A DNA stretch of 64,000 nucleotides from Alienimonas californiensis (GTDB lineage: Bacteria; Planctomycetota; Planctomycetia; Planctomycetales; Planctomycetaceae): assembly GCF_007743815.1 (NCBI RefSeq), contig NZ_CP036265.1:1728323-1792322 (forward strand), read 5' to 3'. Of the stretch, positions 49,923-58,898 are shown in pieces (the first letter of the stretch is position 1; every line of letters starts with the position of its first letter). Made by a program: the position numbers and the translations under genes. The notes beneath the pieces are model-generated. The model did no database searches. It worked only from the letters and a program-made list of their open reading frames with translations, and was not told the origin of the DNA.

Positions 49923-51305
49923 TTAAAGAACCGCGTCCGCCGCGGCGGCCAGTTCGGCTTGCCAGTCGAGCGGCTTGAGGACGTCCCGCAGCCGGGGGTG
50001 GCAATACAGTCGAACCCGTTTGACGTGTTCGTCAAACTGCTCCGTCGCCAGCGTGCGGGTGACGGGGGAGACGTCGGCGAGCGGCCGGGCCGTGCCGTCG
50101 GCGCCGATCACGTCGACCTGGAATTGCACCTCCCGATGGGCCGGCGGGGCGTCCAGCAGCAGGTCCGTGGGGGCGAGGTCGGCGGGAACGTGAGCCGCTC
50201 TCTTTAAGAGAGCGGCGAGCGCCTCGGCGACCGCGGCCAGTTGGGCGTACGGGCGGCCGGAGAGCCGGCGGAACAGCGCCGCCCCCTCGTGCGGGCCGAA
50301 CTCCGCCAACCGTTTATAGATTCCCTCCCCCGCCCCCGGCCGGAACAGCCCCGCGGCGAGGCGGGCGTCGTCGGTGCCGTCGCAGACCGTCAATAATCGC
50401 CGTTCAAAATCGCCGTCGATCGCGTCGAACAGGTCGGGCGTGATGAATTCGGCCCGGCGATTATAGACCGCCCGCAGCAGCATCGCCGTCGCGGCCCGGA
50501 CGGTGTGGTGCCAATAGACCTCCGCGAACATCACGTAGCGGGCGAAGACCAGCAGTTCGGCGGCGGTGCGGCCCTTGGTCGTCAGGGCGAGGCCCCGATG
50601 CGACGGGGCGCCGCCGGCGCCGAACTCCGGGTGCACAGTGAGCGAGGCGATCAGCCGCTCTTTATCGAAGTTTCGCCCGTACGGCACGCCGGCGTGCAGG
50701 CTATCGCGTTCGAGATAATCCATTTTATCGACGTCGATCGGCCCGTCGAGTAACCCCCGCAGCAGCGCCCGGGCCGGCCCGCCGTTCCCCCCGCCGTCCG
50801 CCCCGTCGCCGGTCAGAAAGGCGGCGACCTCCGCCGGTTCGACCTGCCATTCCTCCCTCAATACTGCCCCGGCAGGCGTGCCGGGGGCGAAGCGGGCGGC
50901 GGCGCAGTGCTCGTGGTCCGGCACGTTCGGGAGTTTGAGGTCTTCCATCGGATGACAGAACGGCCAGTGGCCGACGTCGTGCAGCAGGGCGGCGCAGAGG
51001 AAAACCTCGGCGTCGTGGGCCGTGGCGACGTCGGCGAAGGCATTCACCGTTGCCAAACTCCGCAGGCAGCGCACGGCGTTGCCGTACACGCCGAGGGTGT
51101 GCTCGAACCGCGTGTGCGTCGCCCCGGGATAGACCCGCGAGGCGACCCCTAATTGCGAGACGTGCCGCAGTCGTTGCAGCGCCGGCGTATCGACCAGCGC
51201 CCGCACCCGCGGGGTGAACGGCACGTCCCCGCTCCCGGGCAGCCGTACCAATCCCCCCGAGCCGGGCGGGGCGAGTTCGGGCAGGTTGGGGAGAGAATCG
51301 GGCAT
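49923..51305 (-). CDS. HD-domain metal-dependent phosphohydrolase
   Basis: 460 residues from ATG 51305. The HD site reads H-T-R-F-E-H-T-L-G-V (first His), then L-L-H-D-V-G-H-W-P-F (H-D pair), with a later D in the set P-I-D-V-D-K-M-D-Y near residue 235. Q-R-L-R-H-V-S-Q-L-G precedes it. This is the dGTPase/SAMHD1-like HD group that hydrolyses dNTPs or similar phosphate compounds using metal. The last about 120 residues are an extra domain of unknown role. A hairpin (family E) lies 20 bp upstream of its start. Confidence 0.9.
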   Translation of the reverse strand: MPDSLPNLPELAPPGSGGLVRLPGSGDVPFTPRVRALVDTPALQRLRHVSQLGVASRVYPGATHTRFEHTLGVYGNAVRCLRSLATVNAFADVATAHDAEVFLCAALLHDVGHWPFCHPMEDLKLPNVPDHEHCAAARFAPGTPAGAVLREEWQVEPAEVAAFLTGDGADGGGNGGPARALLRGLLDGPIDVDKMDYLERDSLHAGVPYGRNFDKERLIASLTVHPEFGAGGAPSHRGLALTTKGRTAAELLVFARYVMFAEVYWHHTVRAATAMLLRAVYNRRAEFITPDLFDAIDGDFERRLLTVCDGTDDARLAAGLFRPGAGEGIYKRLAEFGPHEGAALFRRLSGRPYAQLAAVAEALAALLKRAAHVPADLAPTDLLLDAPPAHREVQFQVDVIGADGTARPLADVSPVTRTLATEQFDEHVKRVRLYCHPRLRDVLKPLDWQAELAAAADAVL

Positions 51306-51324
51306 TGTTCCGTGCGCAGCGCCC

Positions 51325-51348
51325 AAGCCGGAGACTTGTCTCCGGCTT
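51325..51348. repeat. Family E hairpin overlapping the stop of the deoxyribosyltransferase-like gene
   Basis: AAGCCGGAGAC-TT-GTCTCCGGCTT, perfect 11-bp arms with a 2-nt loop. The TAA at 51347-51349 lies in the right arm. It sits between two leftward genes and may terminate the first. Confidence 0.85.
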
Positions 51349-51997
51349 AGACCAGTTCGCGTTCGCGGCTGGGGGCGAACAACTCCTCCACCGTATCCGC
51401 GATGAGGACGTTGTTCTCCGCGGCGCCGCGGTCGAAGAGCAGGTTCCACATGATCTCGCCGTCCTTCACCGTCTGGCGGAAGCGGCGGGGCATGTCCTCG
51501 ATCGCGGCGGGGGTGTGGTCGTCGGCGGCGGCGTCGGCGATCGCCTCGGTGAGGAGCAGGGGCAATTCGTCCAGGTCGTCCGTATGTTCAAAATCCACCA
51601 GCCCGACCAGCAGCGGGTTGAAGCGGCCCTCGATCAGGCAGCGGGCGTCGTCGGAGTAGGCCACCAGCGGCTTGCCCAGCGTCCAGGCGATCGCGGCCTC
51701 GCTGACGGCGCCCTCGTCCGGGACGCGGCCGTTCAGGTTCCAGACCATCGCGTCGCAGGCGACCGCCAACTGGTACACGTCCAGGGCGAAGATCGACTTG
51801 TGCAGGAACTCCGCCGCCTCGGCCGGCTCGTAGCCGCGGGGGACCAAGAGCGGCAGGACGTTCTTGAACTCCATCCCGTCCCGGTGCGGCAGGTAGACCG
51901 GGTAGCCGTGGGCTTCCAACCGGTCGGCGATCAGCGTCATTTCCCGCTTTTCGCAGGCGTTGAACAGCGGGCCGGCACAGTAGACGCGGGGTTTCAT
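51347..51997 (-). CDS. Nucleoside 2-deoxyribosyltransferase-like protein
   Basis: 216 residues from ATG 51997. It begins P-R-V-Y-C-A-G-P-L-F-N-A-C-E-K-R-E-M, the family start, and continues with G-Y-P-V-Y-L-P-H-R-D-G and C-D-A-M-V-W-N-L-N-G-R-V-P-D-E-G-A-V-S-E, where the D-E-G and the following E are active-site features of the Ndt/DUF4406-like fold. It may exchange or hydrolyse nucleoside bases, or act as a nucleoside-modifying enzyme. The C-terminal 70 residues are specific to this group. It is flanked by two family E hairpins. Confidence 0.85.
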   Translation of the reverse strand: MKPRVYCAGPLFNACEKREMTLIADRLEAHGYPVYLPHRDGMEFKNVLPLLVPRGYEPAEAAEFLHKSIFALDVYQLAVACDAMVWNLNGRVPDEGAVSEAAIAWTLGKPLVAYSDDARCLIEGRFNPLLVGLVDFEHTDDLDELPLLLTEAIADAAADDHTPAAIEDMPRRFRQTVKDGEIMWNLLFDRGAAENNVLIADTVEELFAPSRERELV

Positions 51998-52154
51998 CGG
52001 CACGGGACGGAACGCGAATCGGGGGACGGGGGAGCGCCGGGCGGGCGGGAGTGTACCGCCGGCCGACCCCCGGGGAACGCCAAAACCGGGACACCGGTTC
52101 ACCAACTCGGCGATTCGCGTCGCCCGTCCCGCCCAAGCCGGAACTCCCCCGCCC

Positions 52155-52178
52155 AAGCCGGAGCCTGGGCTCCGGCTT
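52155..52178. repeat. Family E hairpin upstream of the deoxyribosyltransferase-like gene
   Basis: AAGCCGGAGCC-TG-GGCTCCGGCTT, perfect 11-bp arms. A partial arm (AAGCCGGAACTCCC) lies just before it at about 52135-52147. It lies between divergent genes at 51997 and 52245. Confidence 0.85.
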
Positions 52179-52244
52179 AGGCGCGCGGGAGAGGTTCGTT
52201 AACATCAGACCGCTCCGCCCCCGTCCCCAGATCCCGCGCCAGTT

Positions 52245-53576
52245 TTGAACGTCGTCATCCTCGGGGGCGGGACGGTGGGCACCAGCATCTGCAAGGTGCT
52301 CGGCAACCGGCATAACGTCTGCCTGGTCGACCCGGACCCGGAGGTGCTGGAGATCGCCGGCGAACAGCTGGACGTGCAGACGGTGAAGGGCAGCGCCTGC
52401 GACGCCGTCACGCTGTTCCAGGCCGGCGTGCAGTCGGCGGACCTCGTGCTGGCCGTCACCAGCAAGGACGAGATCAACCTCGTCGGCGCCAGCCTGTCCA
52501 AAAGCATGGGCGCCCGCCGCAGCGTGGCCCGGGTGTTCAACCCCTCCTATCTGGACAGCAGCACGTTCGACTACCGCCGGCACTTCGGCATCGACCGGCT
52601 GCTGTCGCTGGAACGCCTCACCGCCCTGGAGCTGGCCCGCAGCGTGCGGATGCGGGGGATGTTCGTGCTCGAGAACCTCGTCCGCGGCGGCGTGGAAGTG
52701 CAGGAGGTGCTCGTCGAAACCGACGCCCCCGCCTGCGGCGTGCCGCTGAAGGATTTGAAGTTCGGCTCCGGCGTGCTGGCCGGCGTGTTCGTGACCGACG
52801 GCGTCGCCCGGATCCCCAACGGCGAGGACGCCGCGCACGCCGGCGACACCGTCACCCTCATCGGCACCGGCGATTCGTTGGAGGACGCCGCCCGCCGCTT
52901 CCGCAAGTCGGCCCCGCCGAAGCTGCTGGTGGTGATCGGCGGGGGCGGGGAGATCGGCTTCAACCTCGCCCGGGTGCTCTCGAAGGGCCGCTTCAGCGTC
53001 GTGCTGATGGAGGGCAACCTGGAGCGCTGCGAGGAACTGGCCGGCAAGCTGGACGGCGTGACGGTCCTGCACGGCGACGTCACCCGCCGCAGCGAAATGG
53101 AGGAGGCCCGCGTGGACCGGGCCGGCGTGTTCGTCGCCGCCACCGGCCGGGACGAGGACAACATCGTCTGCGGCGTGGAGGCCCGCGAACTGGGCGCCAG
53201 CCGGATCATGTCCGTCGTCCGCCGCCCGGACTACGCCAACGTGCTGGGCAAGCTGGGCATCGACGTCGCCGTCAGTCCCCGCAGCGTGATGGCCCGGCAG
53301 GTGGACGGGATGGTGCAGACCGGCGCCGTGCTGGCCCGGTTCGACGTCGCCGGCAAGCAGGCCGCCGTCTACGAGGTGGAGGTGCGGGAAGGCTGCGAAC
53401 TGATCGGCGTGCCGCTGAAGGACGCCGGCTTCCGCGGGGCGCTGGTCGCCGCGATCGACCGCGAGGAGTTCGTGCGGGTGCCCGGCGCCGACGATTCGCT
53501 CCGCGCCGGCGACGTCGCCGTCCTCCTCGCCCAGGCCGACGCCGCCGCCAGCGTGCTGGAGCGCTTCGAGGCGTGA
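52245..53576 (+). CDS. trkA: Trk potassium uptake regulator TrkA
   Basis: 443 residues from TTG 52245. Two RCK_N plus two RCK_C halves are visible: G-G-G-T-V-G-T-S near residue 6 and G-G-G-G-E-I-G-F-N near 228, each at the start of a Rossmann nucleotide site, with V-D-P-D and M-E-G-N after the second strand. RCK_C pieces end A-G-D-T-V-T-L-I-G and A-G-D-V-A-V-L-L-A. TrkA binds NAD(H)/ATP and gates a membrane TrkH/TrkG channel. No trkH is in the window. The start is forced because no ATG precedes the first strand; TTG gives the canonical N-terminus. Confidence 0.93.
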   Translation: MNVVILGGGTVGTSICKVLGNRHNVCLVDPDPEVLEIAGEQLDVQTVKGSACDAVTLFQAGVQSADLVLAVTSKDEINLVGASLSKSMGARRSVARVFNPSYLDSSTFDYRRHFGIDRLLSLERLTALELARSVRMRGMFVLENLVRGGVEVQEVLVETDAPACGVPLKDLKFGSGVLAGVFVTDGVARIPNGEDAAHAGDTVTLIGTGDSLEDAARRFRKSAPPKLLVVIGGGGEIGFNLARVLSKGRFSVVLMEGNLERCEELAGKLDGVTVLHGDVTRRSEMEEARVDRAGVFVAATGRDEDNIVCGVEARELGASRIMSVVRRPDYANVLGKLGIDVAVSPRSVMARQVDGMVQTGAVLARFDVAGKQAAVYEVEVREGCELIGVPLKDAGFRGALVAAIDREEFVRVPGADDSLRAGDVAVLLAQADAAASVLERFEA

Positions 53577-53608
53577 GGGGTTGAAGGGGGAAGACCCGCG
53601 GCACCGTT

Positions 53609-53784
53609 CCCCCCTCGCCCCCCTTTTGGGGGAGAGGGGTCGGGGGTGAGGGGGCAGTGATGCCCGCACGCCGTTCACTGTCCGTCTGCTCTCCGTTCGA
53701 GCGCCACCTCACCGCAGAGAGCGGGGGCGGGTGAACCGTGCGTCACCCTCACCCCCGGCCCCTCTCCCTCAAGGGAGAGGGGGG
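53609..53784. repeat. Family A MITE-like element, full copy 4
   Basis: About 176 bp. Left end CCCCCCTCGCCCCCCTTTTG...AGAGGGGTCGGGGGTGAGG; right end CCCTCACCCCCGGCCCCTCT CCCTCAAGGGAGAGGG. Interior CGCACGCCGTTCACTGTCCG and GAGAGCGGGGGCGGGTGAAC. It lies between trkA and the S9 peptidase on the same strand, nearly filling the 311-bp gap. Confidence 0.9.
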
Positions 53785-53819
53785 GAATCCCAAGTTCGCC
53801 CCCCCTCCCCCGGCGTCGC

Positions 53820-53846
53820 CCGCTCGCTTGCGGTTTCGGGGGCGAA
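53820..53846. repeat. Family D single arm
   Basis: CGCTCGCTTGCGGTTTCGGG GGCGAA matches the left arm of the family D palindromes at 43319 and 58511, without a partner arm. It lies upstream of the peptidase start, next to a family A element. Confidence 0.65.
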
Positions 53847-53887
53847 TCCGAACAACGGCGTGCCCCCTTTCCTGTCGGAGTTCCCGG

Positions 53888-56002
53888 ATGACCCGCCCCG
53901 TTCTCGCCCTGCTGGCCCTCGCCCTGTCGGGCGTCACACCGGGCGCCCTCCCGCTGGCGGCTCAGGACAAGCCGCACCCACTGGAGCCGGACGATTACTT
54001 CACGATCCGGGCGGTCGGCAGCGTGGCGCCCTCGCCGGACGGCAAACTCGTCGCGTTCACCCTCACCGGCTGGGAGGACGACAGCGACGACATGAACACC
54101 GACCTCTGGGTCACGCCCAACGACGACGACCCCGCCACCAACGGCACGCGGCTGACGTTCGACCCGGCCGGCGATTCCTCCCCGATGTGGGCCCCGGACG
54201 GCAGGACGATTTATTTCCTCTCCGCCCGCAAAGGCGGCGACGAACCGCCGACCGACGGCGACACGCAAGTCTGGAAGATCGACGTCGACGGCAAGAACCT
54301 CTCCGCCGTCACCCGCATTAAAGGCGGCGTGGAGGCCGCGGCGGTGACCGACGACGGCTCCGCCATCTTCTACACCGTCCCTCGCGAAGTCGTGGAGGAC
54401 GACCTCGCCGGGCTGCGGAGCAAATATAAAGACCTCGACTACGGCCACGGCAAGGTCAAATACAGCACGCTGATGCGGCTCGATCTGAACACCTGGCGCA
54501 GCGAGGAGCTGATCGCCCCGGACCGCTACATCCGCAGCTTCGGCGTCAGCCCGGACGGGAAAAGCGTGGCGATGGTCACCGACCCGGACCGCAACCTCAT
54601 CACCCACGAGGGCGAAAGCCGCGTTGAACTGCTGGACGTCGGCTCCAAAAAGGCGACGACAATCACCAAGGACGGCTGGCGGAAGGAGCACCCCTCCCCG
54701 TACGGCTGGATCGACGCCCCCGCCGTCTCGCAGGGCGGCAAGGTCGCCTTCACCGTGGCCTTCGACGGCTACCCGGCCGAGTTGTATGTCTATGAAAAAA
54801 GTGGCGACGGCTGGGCCGCCTCGCGGTTCGCCACCGACGGCGCGGTGACGATCTACGACGGCTCCGCCCACTTCGTCGACGGCTCCGACGCCGTCGCCTA
54901 CATCGGCGAGGACCACGGCCGCGCCCGGGTTTATAAGGTCTCCGACATCACCCCGCAGGCCAGCGGCGAGGCGAAGAAGGCGGTCGTCACCCCCGGCGAC
55001 GTGGTCGTCTTCAGCTTCGCCCTGCAGGACGGCCGCCCCGCGATCGTCTCCGCCGGCACCCCCACCGAACTGGGCGACGTCTGGCGGGTGGAGGGCGAGA
55101 AATTGACGAAGCTCACCGACGTGAACCCCCAGACGAAGGACTGGGCCTTCCCCGAGGTGCAGCTTTACAGCTGGGAGGCCCCGGACGGCGCCCCGGTCGA
55201 GGGCATCCTCGAACTGCCCCCCGGCTATAACAAGGAGAAGGACGGCCCGCTGCCGTTGGTCGTGGCGATCCACGGCGGCCCGACCGCCTCGGAGCCCTAT
55301 CTGCGGCGATTCCGCATCTACGGCCGGGCGCTAATGGCGGCGAAGGGCTACGCGATGCTCTCCCCCAACTACCGCGGCAGCACCGGCTACGGCGAAAAAT
55401 TCATGGTCGACCTGATCGGCCGCGAGAACGATATTGAGGTGGAGGATATTCTCGCCGGCGTGGAGGCCCTCGCCAAAGACGGCCTGATCGACCCGGAAAA
55501 GGTCGGCGTGATGGGTTGGAGCAACGGCGGATTCCTCACCAACGCCCTGCTCTCGCGGACCTTCACCGCCGGCCTGGAGGGAAAAGAATACGGCTTCGCC
55601 GCCGCCAGCAGCGGCGCCGGCGTCGTCGATCAGGTGATCCAGTGGGGCGTCGAGGACACCCCCGGCCACGTCATCAATTACATGAGCGGCAAGCTGCCCT
55701 GGGAGAACCCGGAGGAGTACGTCGAGAGCAGCCCGCTGTACACGTTGAACAAGACGAAGACCCCCACGCTGATCCACGTCGGCGGCTCCGACGCCCGCGT
55801 CCCCCCGGAGCACTCCAAAACGCTGTTCCGGTCGCTCTATAACTACCTCGACGTCCCCGCCGAGCTGATCGTCTACCCCGGCGAACCGCACGGCCTGATG
55901 AAGAAAAAGCACCGCGCCGCCAAGCTCGCCTGGGACCACGCCTGGTTCGACAAGTACCTCAAGGGCGAATCCGACGACGAAGAGAGCGACGACGAAGACT
56001 GA
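53888..56002 (+). CDS. Secreted S9 family prolyl oligopeptidase-type peptidase
   Basis: 704 residues from ATG 53888. A signal peptide covers about residues 1-27. A TolB/WD-like propeller covers about 30-400. The catalytic alpha/beta-hydrolase follows: G-W-S545-N-G-G-F (nucleophile), D635 in G-G-S-D-A-R-V-P and H668 in E-P-H-G-L. V-V-A-I-H-G-G-P-T-A precedes them. Members of this subfamily (dipeptidyl-peptidase-like) degrade peptides outside the cell. The C-terminus is acidic (D-D-E-E-S-D-D-E-D). GGAG lies 8 bp before the ATG. Confidence 0.94.
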   Translation: MTRPVLALLALALSGVTPGALPLAAQDKPHPLEPDDYFTIRAVGSVAPSPDGKLVAFTLTGWEDDSDDMNTDLWVTPNDDDPATNGTRLTFDPAGDSSPMWAPDGRTIYFLSARKGGDEPPTDGDTQVWKIDVDGKNLSAVTRIKGGVEAAAVTDDGSAIFYTVPREVVEDDLAGLRSKYKDLDYGHGKVKYSTLMRLDLNTWRSEELIAPDRYIRSFGVSPDGKSVAMVTDPDRNLITHEGESRVELLDVGSKKATTITKDGWRKEHPSPYGWIDAPAVSQGGKVAFTVAFDGYPAELYVYEKSGDGWAASRFATDGAVTIYDGSAHFVDGSDAVAYIGEDHGRARVYKVSDITPQASGEAKKAVVTPGDVVVFSFALQDGRPAIVSAGTPTELGDVWRVEGEKLTKLTDVNPQTKDWAFPEVQLYSWEAPDGAPVEGILELPPGYNKEKDGPLPLVVAIHGGPTASEPYLRRFRIYGRALMAAKGYAMLSPNYRGSTGYGEKFMVDLIGRENDIEVEDILAGVEALAKDGLIDPEKVGVMGWSNGGFLTNALLSRTFTAGLEGKEYGFAAASSGAGVVDQVIQWGVEDTPGHVINYMSGKLPWENPEEYVESSPLYTLNKTKTPTLIHVGGSDARVPPEHSKTLFRSLYNYLDVPAELIVYPGEPHGLMKKKHRAAKLAWDHAWFDKYLKGESDDEESDDED

Positions 56003-56006
56003 CCCG

Positions 56007-56086
56007 CCCCCCGGTTCGCCGTCGCCGCGAGGCGGCGCGCCCGCTCACCCGGGTGCACGCCGCCTAACGGCGACGGCGAACCAGGG
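56007..56086. repeat. Family C palindrome between convergent genes
   Basis: Left arm CCCCGGTTCGCCGTCGCCGC GAGGCGGCGCGC (56009-56040), right arm GCACGCCGCCTAACGGCGAC GGCGAACCAGGG (56055-56086). Arms match with a few mismatches, loop 14 nt. It sits in the 84-bp gap between the peptidase stop and the acpS stop, so it could terminate both. Confidence 0.92.
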
Positions 56087-56470
56087 TCAGCTGAGAAGGA
56101 TCACCGTCGCGGTCGCGTAGGCCTTGCAGTGGGAGATGGTGACCATCACCCCCTCGACGGAGCCGCCGCGGGTGTGCAGCACCTCGGCGGCGCCGCCGGT
56201 GACGGTCATTACGGGGGCGCCGCTGGGTTCGGGGAGGATTTCGAAGTCGTGCCAGCCGACCGGCGGGACGAAGCCGGTGCCGAGGGCCTTCATCGCGGCC
56301 TCCTTGGCCGCCCAGCGCCCGGCGTAGTTCTGGGCGCTGTTCTTATGCTTGTCGCAGTACGCCCGCTCCGCCGGGGTGAAGACCCGGTGCGTAAAGGACT
56401 CCCCGTGCCGCTCGATCAACGCGGCGATCCGGTCGCATTCAATAATGTCCGTCCCGAGGCCGACGATCAT
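56087..56470 (-). CDS. acpS: Holo-[acyl-carrier-protein] synthase
   Basis: 127 residues, the normal AcpS length. It begins I-V-G-L-G-T-D8-I-I-E-C-D-R-I (metal Asp), then [24 protein letters not shown] with the Mg-binding Glu, and V-T-I-S-H-C. It transfers phosphopantetheine from CoA to apo-ACP for fatty-acid synthesis. The start overlaps the trpS stop by 4 bp (ATGA at 56467-56470), so it ends a pyrD-trpS-acpS operon. Confidence 0.95.
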   Translation of the reverse strand: MIVGLGTDIIECDRIAALIERHGESFTHRVFTPAERAYCDKHKNSAQNYAGRWAAKEAAMKALGTGFVPPVGWHDFEILPEPSGAPVMTVTGGAAEVLHTRGGSVEGVMVTISHCKAYATATVILLS

Positions 56471-57459
56471 CGCCGCGCCGCCAGCCCGCAGGCGACTCGC
56501 ACCCTGTCCAGCACGGTGCCGCCGACGTCGCGGGCCTTCGCGGCGCCGGTGCGGAGCACGTCCTCCACGTCGTCCGGGCGGGCTTCCCAGGCGGCCCGGC
56601 GCTCCCAGGCCGGGGCGAAGTAGGCCGTGGCGGCGTCGATCAGGGCCTTCTTCGCCTCGCCGTAGCCCATCCCGCCGGCCCGGTACTTCGCGGCGAGTTC
56701 CTCCCGCTGCTCCGGCGTGGCGAACAGCTTGTAAAGCGTGAAGACGTTGTCCCCCTCCGGCTCCTTTCTGTCCTCCACCGACAGGCTGTCAGTGACGATC
56801 GAATTGCACTTTTTCTTGAGCTTCTTGGGCGACTCGAAAATCTCGATCGTATTGCCGTAGGACTTGCTCATCTTCTCCCCGTCCAGGCCGATCACCTTCG
56901 CCGAATCGTCCAGTACGTAGGCCCTCGGCGGGACGAGCACGTCCGCGGAATAGATATGATTGAACCGCTCCGCGAGGTCGCGGGTGATTTCGATGTGCTG
57001 CACCTGATCGGCGCCGACGGGGACCGTGTCGCTGTCGTACAGCAGGATGTCGGCCGCCTGCAGAATGGGGTACGTATACAGCCCCGCGTCGGCCGGCAGG
57101 CCGCGGGCCTTCTTCTCTTTATAACTGTGGCCCTTGTCCAGGAGGTGCATCTGGGTGACGGTCAGCAGGGCCCAGAACAGCTCCGTCACCTCCGGCACGT
57201 CGGACTGCCGGAACAGCGTGGCCCGGTTCGGGTCGAGGCCCAGCGCCAGCAGGTCCAGGGCGGCGTCGCGGGTGTGCTGCCGGAGCGTCTCCGGCTCCCC
57301 GCGGATCGTCGTCAGGGCGTGCAGGTCCGCGAGGAAATAAAACGCCCGACCGCCCGGCGTCTCCGCCGCGGTTTGCAGGGCGATGTATTGGCGGATCGCC
57401 CCGAAGTAGTTCCCCCAGTGGAACCGGCCGGTGGGCTGAATGCCGGAGAGGACGCGCAT
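56467..57459 (-). CDS. trpS: Tryptophanyl-tRNA synthetase
   Basis: 330 residues, class I. The HIGH-like signature is H-W-G-N-Y near residue 14 ([10 protein letters not shown]), and KMSKS is E-K-M-S-K-S-Y-G-N near residue 195. [10 protein letters not shown] and L-L-Y-D-S-D-T-V-P also match. It charges tRNA-Trp. ATG 57459 matches the family start M-R-V-L-S-G-I-Q-P; the open frame extends upstream only by chance. It is 10 bp after pyrD and overlaps acpS. Confidence 0.95.
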   Translation of the reverse strand: MRVLSGIQPTGRFHWGNYFGAIRQYIALQTAAETPGGRAFYFLADLHALTTIRGEPETLRQHTRDAALDLLALGLDPNRATLFRQSDVPEVTELFWALLTVTQMHLLDKGHSYKEKKARGLPADAGLYTYPILQAADILLYDSDTVPVGADQVQHIEITRDLAERFNHIYSADVLVPPRAYVLDDSAKVIGLDGEKMSKSYGNTIEIFESPKKLKKKCNSIVTDSLSVEDRKEPEGDNVFTLYKLFATPEQREELAAKYRAGGMGYGEAKKALIDAATAYFAPAWERRAAWEARPDDVEDVLRTGAAKARDVGGTVLDRVRVACGLAARR

Positions 57460-57469
57460 CGTGTGTTCT

Positions 57470-58432
57470 CTAAGCCTTCGTCGGGGCCGCCGGCGTGCCG
57501 GCGGCCTGCTGCGTTTTCGGCGGGCCGAGCGTGCCGACCAGTTCATTCACGGAACCGAGGCCCTCCTGCTCCAGCGCCGCGGCCAGTTCGGTGACCAGGC
57601 GGCCGGACACGGTGGGGTCGGCGAAGTTCGCGGTCCCGACCTGCACGGCGCTGGCGCCGCAGACGAGGAACTCCAGTACGTCGTCCACCGTGCGAATCCC
57701 CCCGCAGCCGACGATCGGCACGTCCACGGCCTGCGCGACCTGATAGACGACCCGCAGGGCCAGCGGTTTGATCGCCGGGCCGGACAGGCCGCCGATGCCG
57801 TTGCCCAGCACGGGGCGGCGGGTGCGCCAGTTCACCGCCAGCCCGGTGAAGGTGTTCACCAGCGTGACGGCGTCCGCCCCGGCGTCGGCGGCGGCTCGGG
57901 CCACGCTGGGGACGTCGGTCACGTTGGGGGTCAGCTTCGCCAGGATCGGCAGCCCGCAGGCGGCCCGCACGGCGGAGACCACCGCGGCGGCGCCCTGCGG
58001 GGTGCGGCCGTAGTCCACCCCGCCGCTGACGTTCGGGCAGGAGACGTTCAGCTCGATCGCGTCGGCACCGCCGGCCTGCTCCACCTGGGCGGCCATCACG
58101 GCGAACTCGTCGGGGCTCTTGCCGGCGACGTTGGCGATCACCGCGGTCCCCAACCCGGACAGGTAGGGCAGGTGATGGGCGCAGAAGTGCTCCACGCCGT
58201 CGTTGTCCAGGCCGATGCTGTTGAGCATCCCGGCCGGGGTCTCGACGGTGCGCGGCGGCGGGTTGCCGATCCGCGGGAGCGGGGTGACTGTCTTGGGGAC
58301 GACGCCGCCCAGCGTGGACAGATCCACCAGCGGGGCGAACTCCCGGGCGTAGCCGAAGGTTCCGCTGGCGACCAGAATCGGGTTCGCCAGCCGCAATCGG
58401 CCGAGAGCGACGGAGAGATCGGGGGCGGGCAC
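57470..58432 (-). CDS. pyrD: Dihydroorotate dehydrogenase (class 1B-like)
   Basis: 320 residues from GTG 58432. [11 protein letters not shown] (FMN barrel start), N-S-I-G-L-D-N, I-E-L-N-V-S-C132-P-N with the class-1 catalytic Cys, [13 protein letters not shown] and V-G-C-G-G-I-R-T are all present. The enzyme oxidises dihydroorotate to orotate in pyrimidine synthesis. The Cys points to class 1; class 1B would use a PyrK partner, not seen here. The GTG start is set by the family N-terminus. A family D palindrome lies between it and the lipoprotein gene upstream. Confidence 0.94.
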   Translation of the reverse strand: MPAPDLSVALGRLRLANPILVASGTFGYAREFAPLVDLSTLGGVVPKTVTPLPRIGNPPPRTVETPAGMLNSIGLDNDGVEHFCAHHLPYLSGLGTAVIANVAGKSPDEFAVMAAQVEQAGGADAIELNVSCPNVSGGVDYGRTPQGAAAVVSAVRAACGLPILAKLTPNVTDVPSVARAAADAGADAVTLVNTFTGLAVNWRTRRPVLGNGIGGLSGPAIKPLALRVVYQVAQAVDVPIVGCGGIRTVDDVLEFLVCGASAVQVGTANFADPTVSGRLVTELAAALEQEGLGSVNELVGTLGPPKTQQAAGTPAAPTKA

Positions 58433-58510
58433 GGCCGGAGTGTACGCCCGCGGCCGGAGGCCGTCACGTTGCCCCGACCGCTTCGCCGGCCCCGGGAGGG
58501 CGGGATGCAC

Positions 58511-58572
58511 GTCGCTTGCGGTTTCGCGGGCGCTGAGGAGTCCTCGGGCGCCGCGAAACCACAAGCGGGCGA
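58511..58572. repeat. Family D palindrome
   Basis: Left arm GTCGCTTGCGGTTTCGCGGG CGC (58511-58533), right arm GCGCCGCGAAACCACAAGCG GGCGAC (58548-58573), with one or two mismatches. It lies between pyrD and the lipoprotein gene. Confidence 0.9.
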
Positions 58573-58622
58573 CGCACGGGGAAACCGGGCGCGCGAACCG
58601 TTTGGTCGGCTGCCCGGCCCGC

Positions 58623-58898
58623 TCAGATGATCCCGCCGTGGGTACGGTAGGGGGTGGCGGTGTCCGGCAGGTCGAGGAACCAGATGCGTTCCCAGATGCG
58701 GGTGATGTGGCGGAGGTTCTCCGACACGTACAGCAGCTGGCGGGCGCGTTCGTCCCGCTCGGTGGCGTAGATGGGGACTACGCAGCCGGTCTGGATCGCG
58801 GCGGCGCCCAGCAGCAGGGCGAGGGCGGCGGCCGCTTGGAATCGGCGAGCCTTCACAAGCCGATCCTTTGCGGGGCGGGTCGTCGTGGGGGTGGTCAT
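58623..58898 (-). CDS. Small predicted lipoprotein
   Basis: 91 residues. After a basic N-terminus and hydrophobic segment ([12 protein letters not shown]) comes a lipobox-like I-Q-T-G-C39. The mature part contains [25 protein letters not shown], helical and charged. The family is not recognised, but the pattern is shared by planctomycete small outer-membrane lipoproteins. It is on the same strand as pyrD but separated by a palindrome. Confidence 0.78.
   Translation of the reverse strand: MTTPTTTRPAKDRLVKARRFQAAAALALLLGAAAIQTGCVVPIYATERDERARQLLYVSENLRHITRIWERIWFLDLPDTATPYRTHGGII

Noticed and set aside
53675..55273. 532-residue minus-strand frame
   Set aside because: It is antisense to the S9 peptidase and starts inside a family A repeat.
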